The notes: generated from the letters alone by a model not told the origin. A stretch of DNA of 36,574 nt from Thermoplasmata archaeon (GCA_021822985.1 JAKAPZ010000010.1:1-36574), one strand, 5' to 3'. Shown: positions 10,703 to 19,567, counted from the stretch's first letter. Numbers and translations: made by a program.

Positions 10703-11065
10703 CAGCTCAAGTTATTTTAAATTATATTGCTTATTCCCTAAAAGTTATTTGGTACAAAAACGGATCATAATAGTTTTCATGAAATTTTACACATATTCCT
10801 TATCAAGCACAGATCTGTTCTTCGTACAGAATTCAGGTCTCTTCCTCTAAACAATAAAGTTTTGGATTATAAAATTTTCTGTAGAATATTGGAATATAAT
10901 GGTATGAAATACAGGATCTGCATAATTTTTCCTGTTTATGTGAACTCTTTGCAGCAATTCCATTTATTGCTGGAATAATGATTCTGGGGCATTCGTTCCC
11001 GATAAAATATTAAATTTCGGAAGTCAGAAAAGTTATTTCTCCTGAAAATAATTTCATGTCACTGC
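10703..11065. other. 363-bp intergenic stretch with a membrane-protein-like fragment
   Basis: No complete gene was found. On the plus strand a frame bounded by an upstream TAA runs from about 10900 to 11013 and ends in LFAAIPFIAGIMILGHSFPI-KY. The IAGxxxxLGHxFPI pattern resembles the conserved loop of acyl-phosphate:glycerol-3-phosphate acyltransferase (PlsY), but no start codon, upstream helices or downstream glycine-rich motif are present. It could be a gene scar or chance. The remainder is AT-rich and presumably holds the promoter of the minus-strand acyl-CoA synthetase. Confidence 0.4.
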
Positions 11066-11395
11066 TTATAATTCCTTATAAACATCTATGAATTTGAGAT
11101 ACCAGTTCCGGAATTGGTCTTCCGTGCAGAAATGCAATTCCAATGGCGCATCAAATTCCCCGTACACTTTCAGAATTATTTGATCTTTCATACTTTGATC
11201 TTTTAATATTATAAGTATGTCAATATCACTATTGGCATTCCAGTCTCCTCTTGCGGTAGATCCAAAATGAATTATCTTTGCCTGATCATCAAATTTTTTC
11301 ACCATGTTTCGAACTGCAATTGCAATCTCTTTTGAATTTCGAAGCTTTTCAGAACGCATTTTAGCATATTCAATCAATATATCTGTCATACACAT
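11066..11395 (-). CDS. MNT-domain nucleotidyltransferase, antitoxin of a HEPN-MNT pair
   Basis: 109 residues. The minimal nucleotidyltransferase signature HFGSTARGDWNANSDIDILIIL (residues about 40-61) gives the GSx(10-13)DxD active site intact, with Arg in GSTARG. MNT proteins of this class neutralise a partner HEPN RNase, in studied pairs by AMPylating it. The start lies inside the 3' end of the HEPN gene (26-bp overlap), with AGGATG just upstream of ATG, so the two are translationally coupled; a second ATG two codons later is also possible. The C-terminal half carries HFCTEDQFRNWY, as in many archaeal MNT proteins. Functional assignment as antitoxin is from family knowledge. Confidence 0.85.
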   Translation of the reverse strand: MCMTDILIEYAKMRSEKLRNSKEIAIAVRNMVKKFDDQAKIIHFGSTARGDWNANSDIDILIILKDQSMKDQIILKVYGEFDAPLELHFCTEDQFRNWYLKFIDVYKEL

Positions 11396-11750
11396 CCTGA
11401 ACGAATTTCAATAGGGGGGCAACATCATCTTTCCCAAATCTGATCGGAAAATAACGTGATGAAATATAACCCTCCTCTATCCTTGATTTCCTGAGAAGAT
11501 TGTCCGGGTTAGAGAGTAAAAAGGAGACTTTATTATCTAACTTTTCTACTATTTTTATCAGTTCTTTCAGGGAATGAGTTTTTGGGTATGGGACTCCCCT
11601 TCTTAGAATTGAACTCCTTATCCTCAAATCACAGTGAAGATGTATGGCAGATATGGCCAGATCGTATTTTCCCACGCTGACGAGGTGAAGTGTTTCTTCC
11701 AGATACTCATCACTTCTAAGTTTAAGAATCTCTTCCTCTTGCATGCCCAT
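11370..11750 (-). CDS. HEPN-domain protein, toxin of a HEPN-MNT pair
   Basis: 126 residues, all-helical. The early helix reads EYLEETLHLVSVGKYDLAISAIHLHCDLRIRSSILRRG, where the usual family motif is AxxxxHxAxE, and the C-terminal part has GYISSRYFPIRFGKDD, matching the (A/S)RYP element that carries the catalytic arginine in PF05168-type HEPN domains. This fits an RNase toxin controlled by the downstream MNT gene. A TATA-like box (AATATTATAC, minus strand, 11771-11780) lies about 25 bp before the ATG, so the operon is probably leaderless. No Rx4-6H motif of the classical RNase type is obvious, so catalytic competence is not certain. Confidence 0.75.
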   Translation of the reverse strand: MGMQEEEILKLRSDEYLEETLHLVSVGKYDLAISAIHLHCDLRIRSSILRRGVPYPKTHSLKELIKIVEKLDNKVSFLLSNPDNLLRKSRIEEGYISSRYFPIRFGKDDVAPLLKFVQDVYDRYID

Positions 11751-11810
11751 GATTACTTAAGATTGTTCAGTATAATATTCTTTATGCAACCAGTTTAACC
11801 TGACTGTTAT

Positions 11811-13916
11811 TTATTCAGTGAATGATGAAGTTTCTGAATGTATACTGGATCCTTTGAAATTTTTCCAGTCACTGTCAATCTTCCCTCTCAGGAATAACGA
11901 ATTTATAATAACAGAAGTAGAGCTCATGCCCATTGCAAAAGCCGAAATCATGGGCAATACGAAGAATATTGAAAGGCCCGTGAACGGTACAAGAACACCT
12001 GCAGCAACAGGTATGAGCATTATGTTGTATCCAACCGCCCATGCCATGTTCTGTTTTATCTTGGAAATGGTTCTGATTCCAATAAGTTTTGCAAACTGAA
12101 CCTGTTCAAGATCATTACTCAAGAGTATGATATCCCCACTCTCCCTTGCAATATCCGTACCTGATCCCATGGCCACTCCAACGTCAGCAGTTTCAAGGGC
12201 CACAGAATCATTTATCCCATCCCCCACAAACATTAGATAATCACCTCTTTCCTGATATTTCCTGATTATCTCCGCTTTCTCTCCCGGCAGTACTTCATAA
12301 TGGACATCGTCTATTCCAAGATTTTCGGCGACCCTTAAGGCCTCGCCTTCAGAATCACCAGTAATCATGCTTACCCTGAACCCGTTGCCTTTGATATCTG
12401 CGATTGCGGAAAATGCCGAATCCCTTATTCTGTAAATTAAAGATATTTTCCCAATCAATCTGTTACTGACAATAACTGAAACGGATGAGACTCCTTTCAT
12501 ATCAGATCTTGAAATTTCCACCTTCAAACCATCAACTGTTCCGGATATGCCTTTACCTGGTATCTCAACAATATCTGATGCTTCCCTCAATGATTTTGAT
12601 GATTTCAGTGCTTCGTTCACTATAGCCTTCGCAACAGGATGATTTGATCTGGATTCAACTGATGCAGCTGTAAGCAGTATGTATTCTTTAGAAACTGAAC
12701 TGTCCTCAACCAGTATATCTCCTACGGTTGGTTTTGATTCGGTGAGTGTGCCGGTCTTATCAAACATGAACATGGTCACCTTTGAAAGCCTGTCAAATGA
12801 ATTCGGATTCTTTATGATCACGCCTCTTTCAGAAGCCTTACCTGATGAGATGAGCAGAGATATGGGCACTGCAAGGCCAATGGCACATGGGCATGCAACA
12901 ACTATCACTGAAACAAAGGCAAGGAGGGAGATTTCACCTGTTGAAGCATATCCGATACTGCTCAGATAAATATACCAGAAAATGGAAGAAACAGTTGCGG
13001 TGATCATGACAACGGGAACAAAAAGGGATGAGAATACGTCAGAAATTCTCTGAACCTTTGCTCTTCCGGAAACCGCTTTCTGAATCATTTCGTATATCTG
13101 GATGACTGTGCTGTTTTTCCCGGTACCGGTAACTTCGATTTCAACAGAACCGTTCAGGTTAAGAGTTCCGGAATATACCCTATCTCCTTTCACCCTGACT
13201 GATGGCATCTGTTCACCTGTGAGCATTGATTCATCCACCTCGCTTCTTCCTTCCACAATTATTCCATCAACCGGAACATTTTCGCCCGGCTTAATCAGAA
13301 GTATGTCGCCATTATTGACAGAATCTGCTTTTCTTTCCTCGAACTCACCAATGCCTGTTTTAAAGTGGACAGTGTCAGGAATAAGAGACAAAAGCTTCCT
13401 TGCTGCACTGTTTGATTTTTTCTTTGTCATATTTTCAATGAAATTCCCGGTCAAAATCATTGTTATGATAAATACGGATGCATCAAAGAAAACATCCAGC
13501 CTGTTTGACTGCCCCGCAAGTGTTACATATGCTGAAAAAATAAAGGCTGTCAGGGTTCCAACAGACACGAGAAGATCCATATTTCCGGTAAAGCTTCTGA
13601 CGGCATGATAGGCCCCCTGATAGAAACCGTAACCGGAATAGAACTGCACAGGGAATGAAAGAAACATGAGCAGGTAGTCTTTATATGATATTCCTCCAAA
13701 ATATGATGGAGAAAGGGCATAACTTATCACAAGAACAGGAACTGACAGCGCCCATCCTACTGTAAGACGTTTCCTGAGTCTTGAATATTCGAGTTCCGGA
13801 GAACTGAACAGTTGCCTGCATGCAGTTGAACAGAAGTAGTATGTTTCCTGATCTGCTTCATAAGAAATATCGCTGTTTTCAGGCACAAACATGCCGCATA
13901 CAGGATCTGTGGGCAT
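11811..13916 (-). CDS. copA: Copper-transporting P1B-type ATPase with N-terminal TRASH/YHS domain
   Basis: 701 residues. Residues 1-40 form a TRASH/YHS metal site with Cys7, Cys29 and Cys33 (DPVCGM...YYFCSTAC) in place of an HMA domain. Then come the actuator TGE (233-235), membrane CPC (342-344), phosphorylation DKTGT (386-390), the P1B-specific HP dipeptide (426-427), and GDGINDS near 560. The last helices hold GYN and MGMSST, the YN...MxxSS set typical of Cu+/Ag+ (P1B-1) pumps. It should export cuprous ion across the membrane, a major need in acidic metal-rich habitats. It follows an 11-bp gap after a small TRASH protein gene and lies in one operon with it. Ag+ is also a likely substrate; copB-type naming is possible. 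Confidence 0.92.
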   Translation of the reverse strand: MPTDPVCGMFVPENSDISYEADQETYYFCSTACRQLFSSPELEYSRLRKRLTVGWALSVPVLVISYALSPSYFGGISYKDYLLMFLSFPVQFYSGYGFYQGAYHAVRSFTGNMDLLVSVGTLTAFIFSAYVTLAGQSNRLDVFFDASVFIITMILTGNFIENMTKKKSNSAARKLLSLIPDTVHFKTGIGEFEERKADSVNNGDILLIKPGENVPVDGIIVEGRSEVDESMLTGEQMPSVRVKGDRVYSGTLNLNGSVEIEVTGTGKNSTVIQIYEMIQKAVSGRAKVQRISDVFSSLFVPVVMITATVSSIFWYIYLSSIGYASTGEISLLAFVSVIVVACPCAIGLAVPISLLISSGKASERGVIIKNPNSFDRLSKVTMFMFDKTGTLTESKPTVGDILVEDSSVSKEYILLTAASVESRSNHPVAKAIVNEALKSSKSLREASDIVEIPGKGISGTVDGLKVEISRSDMKGVSSVSVIVSNRLIGKISLIYRIRDSAFSAIADIKGNGFRVSMITGDSEGEALRVAENLGIDDVHYEVLPGEKAEIIRKYQERGDYLMFVGDGINDSVALETADVGVAMGSGTDIARESGDIILLSNDLEQVQFAKLIGIRTISKIKQNMAWAVGYNIMLIPVAAGVLVPFTGLSIFFVLPMISAFAMGMSSTSVIINSLFLRGKIDSDWKNFKGSSIHSETSSFTE

Positions 13917-13927
13917 ACCTGCACCGA

Positions 13928-14068
13928 TTATCTGCTGTGTTTCAGTGGGTTCTTGTCAAATTCAGTCTTGCAGTGACTGCTGCAGAAGTAGAATGCCTTC
14001 CCCTGGAACTGGCTTGTGAACTGTGTATCTTCCTTCACCTTCATGCCGCACATTACATCTTTTGCCAT
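13928..14068 (-). CDS. 46-aa TRASH/YHS-domain protein, probable copper metallochaperone (CopM/CopZ-like)
   Basis: A complete small gene, ATG to TAA, 46 residues: begins MAKDVMCGMKVKED, continues GKAFYFCSSHCKTEFDKN and ends KHSR. Cysteines 7, 29 and 33 have exactly the Cx21Cx3C spacing and positions of the N-terminal TRASH domain of the ATPase next door, and the surrounding residues are similar (VxCGM, YFCSxxC). It ends 11 bp before the ATPase start. In Sulfolobus a small TRASH protein (CopM) is encoded with the regulator CopT and the pump CopA, so a cytosolic Cu+ carrier handing metal to the pump is likely. A TATA-like box (TATTTATCTA on the minus strand) lies upstream within the 98-bp gap to the divergent glycosylase gene. 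No CopY/CopT-type regulator is adjacent. Confidence 0.85.
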   Translation of the reverse strand: MAKDVMCGMKVKEDTQFTSQFQGKAFYFCSSHCKTEFDKNPLKHSR

Positions 14069-14140
14069 GTTGCATTATTCCAAGGTTATAGATAAATATG
14101 CACATGGAATTTACAAAATCAAATTAAAATACGGTTAAAG

Positions 14141-14149
14141 TATTTATTA
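14141..14149 (+). promoter_or_regulatory. Probable TATA box for the tag gene
   Basis: TATTTATTA, preceded by purine-rich GGTTAAAG (a plausible BRE), is centred about 22 bp before the ATG at 14167. With no Shine-Dalgarno in between, this suggests a leaderless transcript. The same 98-bp gap must hold the divergent copper-operon promoter. Confidence 0.5.
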
Positions 14150-14166
14150 TTCATTATGAATCTTGA

Positions 14167-14757
14167 ATGGTGGATGATAAGAAACGCTGTTCATGGAGCT
14201 ATACAGGAAATAACCAGCTTTACATAGAATACCATGACAATGAATGGGGAGTACCGCTCCATGATGATAACCGCCTTTTCGAGATGCTTGTTCTTGAAGG
14301 GGCCCAGGCAGGCCTCAGCTGGCTAACTATCCTGAAAAAAAGGGAATCTTTCCGCAAAGCGTTTAAAAATTTTGATCCCGTAATTGTTTCTACATTTGGA
14401 GAAACCCAGATCACCGAACTGCTGAAAAATTCGGAAATAATCAGGAATGAAAAGAAGATAAGATCTGCCATTTCGAATGCTGCCAATTTCCTTAGAGTGG
14501 GGGAAGAGTTTGGAACCTTTGATAATTATTTATGGCGTTTTGTTCATGATGAGCCTATTGTGAATTACTGGAAATCCGTCAGTGAAATTCCTGCGAGAAC
14601 TGAACTTTCAGATGCTTTGAGCAAAGATCTGATTAGGAGAGGTTTCAAATTTGTCGGTTCTACTATCTGTTATGCGTATATCCAATCAACAGGACTCGTC
14701 AATGATCATGTTGAAGATTGCTACAAGTTCCATGAAATAATAAATAAAGTAAAATAA
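14167..14757 (+). CDS. tag: DNA-3-methyladenine glycosylase I
   Basis: 196 residues, close to the about 187 of E. coli Tag. The N-terminus has Cys8 (KRCSW), then YHDNEWGVPLHDDNRLFEMLVLEGAQAGLSW, containing His23 and the catalytic-site Glu near residue 39. The zinc snap is completed by His and Cys in the C-terminal LVNDHVEDCYKF (HxxxC). The enzyme excises 3-methyladenine from alkylated DNA in base-excision repair. It stands alone, divergent from the copper operon and 24 bp from the end of the convergent membrane-protein gene at 14782. Strong family match across the whole length. Confidence 0.95.
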   Translation: MVDDKKRCSWSYTGNNQLYIEYHDNEWGVPLHDDNRLFEMLVLEGAQAGLSWLTILKKRESFRKAFKNFDPVIVSTFGETQITELLKNSEIIRNEKKIRSAISNAANFLRVGEEFGTFDNYLWRFVHDEPIVNYWKSVSEIPARTELSDALSKDLIRRGFKFVGSTICYAYIQSTGLVNDHVEDCYKFHEIINKVK

Positions 14758-14781
14758 CATTCGAATTAATGACCGATTAAA

Positions 14782-15180
14782 TCACTTCACCTCTACTTGA
14801 GCCACTGCAAGTTTAGACTGTTTTCTGTATTTGTAAATAATGTAGATGAAGATCGCAGTCGCAACTGCTCCCAATTCAAACAGAATATTAGAATAAAACT
14901 GGTATTGTGCTGCATCATTTAGCATGTATCCATAATTCTGGATGAATGAAGTATTGAATGCATCCTTTAAAGATAGGTATGTAGGATATTGTGTTCTTAA
15001 ACTACTAAAGTACACTGAATTCTTCCAAACAGTATAAATTTTGTTCCATTCAGTATTGTACAAAGAGTTATATTGAGAGTAATACCATTCAGCAATCAAT
15101 TCTTCAGCAATCCCTCCCCCTAACAAACACACTGATGCAGCTCCACCAAGAATCATAATTATTTTTTGTTTCTTTTCCAT
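14782..15180 (-). CDS. Small two-helix membrane protein of unknown function
   Basis: 132 residues, family not recognised. An N-terminal helix (IIMILGGAASVCLLGGGIAEEL, residues about 7-28) follows basic KKQK, and a second helix (ILFELGAVATAIFIYIIYKY, about 98-117) precedes a basic tail. Between them lies an aromatic and tyrosine-rich loop of about 70 residues (YYSQYNSLYNTEWNKIY), probably outside the cell. GGTGATG lies close upstream of ATG. The two-helix, tyrosine-rich design resembles many uncharacterised Thermoplasmatales envelope proteins. It stands alone on its strand, followed by the convergent tag gene. Confidence 0.6.
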   Translation of the reverse strand: MEKKQKIIMILGGAASVCLLGGGIAEELIAEWYYSQYNSLYNTEWNKIYTVWKNSVYFSSLRTQYPTYLSLKDAFNTSFIQNYGYMLNDAAQYQFYSNILFELGAVATAIFIYIIYKYRKQSKLAVAQVEVK

Positions 15181-15574
15181 TTCACATCACCAATTTCCAA
15201 CCCGTTATTTCTTTTGCTAATTTTTACTCCTTTTATTATATATAGCACTTTACCATAGGAACTTATCTCCTTGATTGGCGTCTTAACAGTGTATTCAATT
15301 TTCTATATCTAATTATATTCTTTTGCGCCAAAAATTGCACTTTGTAATAGATTTAAGATGCTTATTTACATATTAAATAATATAAATAAATGATTTTCTA
15401 ATATAAAAGTGATGAGACAGGTATATTTATATGGTTTTTACATATAGTTTGAATATTTAGAATAAAAAAAGATTTTAATCTAATTCGGTAAATTCACATT
15501 TCTGCTACATGAATTTTATTCAGCCAAAACGTGCCTTGATGCCCCATTACATCAAAACTTTTAAGATTAATACA
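15181..15574. other. 394-bp AT-rich intergenic stretch with a duplicated block
   Basis: No gene was found. The stretch is very AT-rich. Positions about 15327-15420 resemble 16151-16246 on the other side of the orphan HEPN gene: both run GC-AAAAA-TGCA...TTTTCTAATATAAAA...GATGAG. The segment before 15180 should hold the promoter of the minus-strand membrane protein. There is no sign of the MNT gene that would be expected next to a HEPN gene. Confidence 0.4.
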
Positions 15575-16000
15575 CTATCTCTGGATGGTTGGTGAGGGAT
15601 TTTTCAGCATCTTCCATCTTGAATCTATTGCATCTATGATCAATTCCGAGATTCGAATCGCTTCATCGACATCATCAAGCGTATAAAAATCGTTAGGCAT
15701 TCCGTCAGGCCATGCGTCGGGATCCCGTGTTGGGATAAAATACATATCAATCTGTTTTGCGATGTTTATTACATCATCGTCAAATTCAGCTTTTTTCAGG
15801 AGCATGGATACTGAATGGCATGAGGAATCTTTTCCAATCCCCTTGAGAAACCCTTTAACAGCATATTCAGTGGCCTGTTGGCACTTGAAACATGCCCAGT
15901 TATAGGATCCGGAACTTCTATCATTCACTATGGCTTTGAATGTAGATTTCGCATGAGCCATCCAGCGTTCGTATTCATCGTTATCAGGATATTCCTTCAT
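15575..16000 (-). CDS. Orphan HEPN-domain protein
   Basis: 141 residues from the ATG at 16000, preceded by GGGAG ten bases upstream; in-frame starts up to 16024 are possible. It shows EYERWMAHAKSTFKAI, NWACFKCQQATEYAVKGFL (the A/Q-x-x-x-E helix of HEPN) and PTRDPDAWPDGMPNDFYT, in which the Arg of the (A)RxPDAxPxGxP motif is present. HEPN proteins of this type are usually RNase toxins encoded with an MNT antitoxin, but here no MNT frame follows; the gene ends in KNPSPTIQR at the place where its paralogue at 27877-28284 overlaps its MNT partner. The antitoxin appears to have been lost, or is supplied in trans. Confidence 0.75.
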   Translation of the reverse strand: MKEYPDNDEYERWMAHAKSTFKAIVNDRSSGSYNWACFKCQQATEYAVKGFLKGIGKDSSCHSVSMLLKKAEFDDDVINIAKQIDMYFIPTRDPDAWPDGMPNDFYTLDDVDEAIRISELIIDAIDSRWKMLKNPSPTIQR

Positions 16001-16283
16001 ATCCAACATTCTCCCTTTTTTCAACAGTTGCTTCCACGCACATTACTTATTTCTTCCGTAAGTTATAGTGTATTATTGCACTCCAATGACCACTAAGGTA
16101 TTGTCTCTCTGCGCAATTTTCAATTGTTCATGTCTTATTATTTTCCGCTATGCACAAAAAACTGCAATTCTGGAAAAATCTAAAACAAGCGTTTATATAT
16201 TGTTATAAATCAATATAAACTTTTCTAATATAAAAACACCGAGATGAGTATTTTACAGCAGTTTTGATTCCTGATTTGAATGT

Positions 16284-17906
16284 TCAAAACAAACCCGTAA
16301 TTTTCCCATCGTCTGAAATGCCGATATGTTCCGCAGCCGGAATAACTGGAAGCCCGGGCATTGTCATAATATCCCCAAGCATAGGGACAACGAAACCTGC
16401 ACCCGATGATATTGATACTGATTTGACCGTAATGGTGAAATGTTCCGGCCAACCAAGCAGATCAGGATTATCTGAGATACTGTACTGTGTTTTTGCCATG
16501 CATACATGCATCTTTCCAAAGCCAAATTTTTCAATATCCCTGAGATCTTTCTCAGCTTTCCTGGTGAATGTCACCTCAGACGCACCGTATACTTTTTCTG
16601 CAATGGCAAGAATCTTCTCCCTGACATTATTCCTATCAGTGTATGTTCTTTTGATTGCATGATTCCTTTCCAGTGAATGAAGAATCTTCTTTGCAAGATC
16701 CATTCCACCTTCTCCCCCTTCGCTGAACACCGTGGAGAGGGCCCATGATACTTTTACAGAATCAAGAATTTCTCCAAGTTTTTTTATTTCCGATTCCTCA
16801 TCGGCTGGAAACCTGTTGATTGCCACTACCGGTTCAAAGCCAAAATTCCTCATGATTTCAATATGCTTAAGAAGATTCCCTGAACCCCTCTCCAGAGACT
16901 CCGTGCCAGTACCTCCGTTTACCCTGATAGATCTAATAGTTGCCACAATTACGATTCCGTCAACGGGCAGATCTCCCATCATGGATACCATGTCAATGAA
17001 TTTCTGGGCCCCCAGTTCAGAACCGAAACCTGCTTCGGTTATTACGTAATCTGCCAGACCGAGAGCAATTCTGTCGGCAATTATGCTTGAAGTCCCATGT
17101 GCAATGTTTCCAAAGGGGCCCGTGTGAATAAATGCCGGGACTCCCTCAGTGGTCTGTACCAGGTTTGGCCTCAAAGCATCCTTCAGCAATGCAGCCATTG
17201 CTCCTTCTGCTTTCAGATGTCCCGAAAATACCGGATTTCCGTCATAATCAAGCCCAATCAGTATTCTGGAAAGCCTCTCCTTCAGATCCTTATATCCAGT
17301 GGAAAGTCCGGTGATGGCCATGATCTCAGAAGCGGGAGTGATCACAAACCTGTCTCTGATCATCACTCCTGTATCGTGGTTTCCTGCTCCCACTATTATT
17401 TCCCTCAACGACCTGTCGTTCATGTCCATGGTCCTTGGGAACTTTATGTTTCTTGGATCAATCTTCAGTTTGTTGCCATGGAATATGTGATTGTTTACCA
17501 TGGCTGAAAGAAGATTGTGAGCTGCAGATATGGCAGGGAAGTCTCCGGTGAAAAGGAGGTTTATGCTGTCACTGGGCTCAACCTTTGATCTGCCTCCTCC
17601 TGTGGCCCCTCCCTTAATGCCGAAACAGGGGCCAAGCGATGGTTCACGCAGGGCTATGGCAACCTTCTTTCCAAGTTTATTGAAAGCCTGCCCAAGACCT
17701 ATGGTAGTTGTTGTCTTTCCTTCACCCTCCTTTGTGGGGCTCATGGCGGTTACAAGGATCAGCTTTCCTCTTTTCTTGCCATCTACCCTGTTGAGAATAT
17801 TCAGTGAAAGTTTTGCTGTGTATTTTCCATAGGTGTCATATTCATCATCATTCAGATCAAGAATGGATGCAATTTCTGAAATATTACGCATTGTGTTCTT
17901 ACCCAT
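16284..17906 (-). CDS. fhs: Formate-tetrahydrofolate ligase
   Basis: 540 residues from the ATG at 17906; a TTG further upstream at 17936 would put the start ahead of the likely transcription start, as a TATA-like CTATTATATT (minus strand) sits at 17944-17953. The P-loop MSPTKEGEGKTTTTIGLGQAF lies near residues 55-75, followed by REPSLGPCFGIKGGATGGG, family-specific HAANNL-like AAHNLLSAMVNNHI, and the C-terminal MPGLPVIPAAEHI. The enzyme makes 10-formyl-THF from formate, ATP and THF in cytosolic one-carbon metabolism. Length and motifs match the family throughout. It has no one-carbon neighbour here; the MFS gene on the same strand ends 338 bp upstream. Confidence 0.96.
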   Translation of the reverse strand: MGKNTMRNISEIASILDLNDDEYDTYGKYTAKLSLNILNRVDGKKRGKLILVTAMSPTKEGEGKTTTTIGLGQAFNKLGKKVAIALREPSLGPCFGIKGGATGGGRSKVEPSDSINLLFTGDFPAISAAHNLLSAMVNNHIFHGNKLKIDPRNIKFPRTMDMNDRSLREIIVGAGNHDTGVMIRDRFVITPASEIMAITGLSTGYKDLKERLSRILIGLDYDGNPVFSGHLKAEGAMAALLKDALRPNLVQTTEGVPAFIHTGPFGNIAHGTSSIIADRIALGLADYVITEAGFGSELGAQKFIDMVSMMGDLPVDGIVIVATIRSIRVNGGTGTESLERGSGNLLKHIEIMRNFGFEPVVAINRFPADEESEIKKLGEILDSVKVSWALSTVFSEGGEGGMDLAKKILHSLERNHAIKRTYTDRNNVREKILAIAEKVYGASEVTFTRKAEKDLRDIEKFGFGKMHVCMAKTQYSISDNPDLLGWPEHFTITVKSVSISSGAGFVVPMLGDIMTMPGLPVIPAAEHIGISDDGKITGLF

Positions 17907-18243
17907 TTCAACCACTGCCAATTGATGTAATATCAACTGAATGAATATAATAGTTTAGCCTGTTTCCTCAGGGTTTCTTCAATATCCATTTATTTTTTCC
18001 CCGTCGTTTCCCCCTATTATATGATTTTATTGCTGTCTGTTATATTCCTTTTTAACCTGAATCTTTCCATCTCAAAAGTTCTCACCATGATTGAACGATT
18101 CTGAAATAAAAATTAATATTACAAATAATCCCAATTTGTTCCAGATTAAAATATAGTTCTAAAGTATATAGTATCTGTATACTATGCTATTGTTATTCCT
18201 ATTAAGTTAATTATAAGAGGATGACATGTCATCAGAATTTGTT
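17907..18243. other. 337-bp intergenic stretch upstream of fhs with two palindromes
   Basis: No gene was found. It contains the putative fhs TATA box at 17944-17953, an inverted repeat ATAGTAT-CTGT-ATACTAT at 18168-18185, and a perfect 14-bp palindrome GATGACATGTCATC at 18220-18233, just after the stop of the MFS gene. Either could be a regulator site; neither has the GC-rich stem plus T-run of a terminator. Confidence 0.5.
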
Positions 18244-19443
18244 TTAAGAGCTGTTTTTCACTGTGATTCTCCTTGTCTGTGACCGGGTGTAAAGCGGGAG
18301 AATGAATCCCATAGCTATGCTGAATGACAGAAGCACGAACCATGTACTCGATGAATGAATGGTGAAATACTGAAGCATGGATGTTCCTGCAAGGGCCCCC
18401 AGAGGAGTAATTATTCCCGATATGGATGAATAAACTCCCATGTATAGGCCCCTGCTGTTCTCAGGGGCCAGTTTAGAAGTTATAACTGTTGCCATGGGCA
18501 GTACCATGTTCTCCCCAATGCTGAGTATTGCAATGATGAGTGCAACCATATAGAAATTGTATATCTGGCCTATGAGGAAATAGCATATTCCATATATCAT
18601 GAGACCCAGTGATATGGTAACTATTTCGCCCAATCGCTCAGCCAGCTTGTTTATGGGTAACTGAAGTGTTACAACAACCAGAGTGTTGATGGACAGGAAT
18701 AAGGATATCTGAAGCGGTGAAAAACCGTCCACCAGTTCAAAGAACATCGGGAACATAGGGGTCAAATACATAATGGCGGCTAAGGATGAAAGGGATAACA
18801 GTATGAACATCAATAGAATATTTCTCTCAAAATGGAATTTGATACCATTATCCTTTTCAACTTTAACTGAAAAGCGTGTTTCTGGAACATATGTATTTAC
18901 AATGAAGATCACACAGAGTATACCAATCACGGGCAGGAGGAAGAACAGAAAGGGGCCCGCTTCAAATGCGAGTCCGGCTACAATCATCCCAATTCCAATT
19001 CCTGCATTCGAAAATACACGCTGTTTCCCGAAAACAGATATGTGTTCATTCCCAGTGATAAGATCCGTTAGCATTGCCCTGTTGAATACTCTGGTCAGAG
19101 CAGTCGCAATACCCTCTCCCATAAAAGCAATTATGATCACTAATGAGTTTAGGCTGAATAGCACTGAGAATAGCATAGTGAGGAAGGATAATTCTGATAA
19201 AGATAGGCTGGTGAGAAGTGATTTTTTTCTTCCATGGGTGTCAGAAAATTTTCCTGCAAATGGAGTTATTGCAACAGGAATAAGGCCCTGCAGAGTAAAA
19301 ACTATACCAATATCCACATAACTTAGATTGGTGTAAGTCAGGAAATAAAGTGTCATCAGTGTCCAGACAGGGAATCGGTATATACCACCGATAAAGCCAG
19401 AAAACAGGATGGCCCTAATGGCCCTGTTCTGAAACAGTTTCAT
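18244..19443 (-). CDS. MFS transporter, multidrug/sugar-efflux-like
   Basis: 399 residues with about 12 hydrophobic helices. The first cytoplasmic loop carries AGKFSDTHGRKKSLL, the MFS signature GxxxDxxGRK, between helices 2 and 3. The central loop after helix 6 is FSVKVEKDNGIKFHFERN, and the second-half loop INKLAERLGE matches the equivalent half-motif. This is a proton-coupled facilitator of the cytoplasmic membrane; the substrate is unknown but the layout resembles drug/sugar efflux permeases. The start is ATG at 19443, and the next gene upstream on the same strand, a winged-helix regulator, ends 124 bp away, so it might regulate this transporter. Confidence 0.88.
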   Translation of the reverse strand: MKLFQNRAIRAILFSGFIGGIYRFPVWTLMTLYFLTYTNLSYVDIGIVFTLQGLIPVAITPFAGKFSDTHGRKKSLLTSLSLSELSFLTMLFSVLFSLNSLVIIIAFMGEGIATALTRVFNRAMLTDLITGNEHISVFGKQRVFSNAGIGIGMIVAGLAFEAGPFLFFLLPVIGILCVIFIVNTYVPETRFSVKVEKDNGIKFHFERNILLMFILLSLSSLAAIMYLTPMFPMFFELVDGFSPLQISLFLSINTLVVVTLQLPINKLAERLGEIVTISLGLMIYGICYFLIGQIYNFYMVALIIAILSIGENMVLPMATVITSKLAPENSRGLYMGVYSSISGIITPLGALAGTSMLQYFTIHSSSTWFVLLSFSIAMGFILPLYTRSQTRRITVKNSS

Positions 19444-19567
19444 TGAGATGTATAGATCGTGGTTATTTAACCATTAGAACCTTTTGAATGGAGCCTTCAA
19501 TTCTTTAAATCATAAAATGACTCCCAATCCATCAATGACGCGTTTAAACTGATAAAAATGTGTCCAA

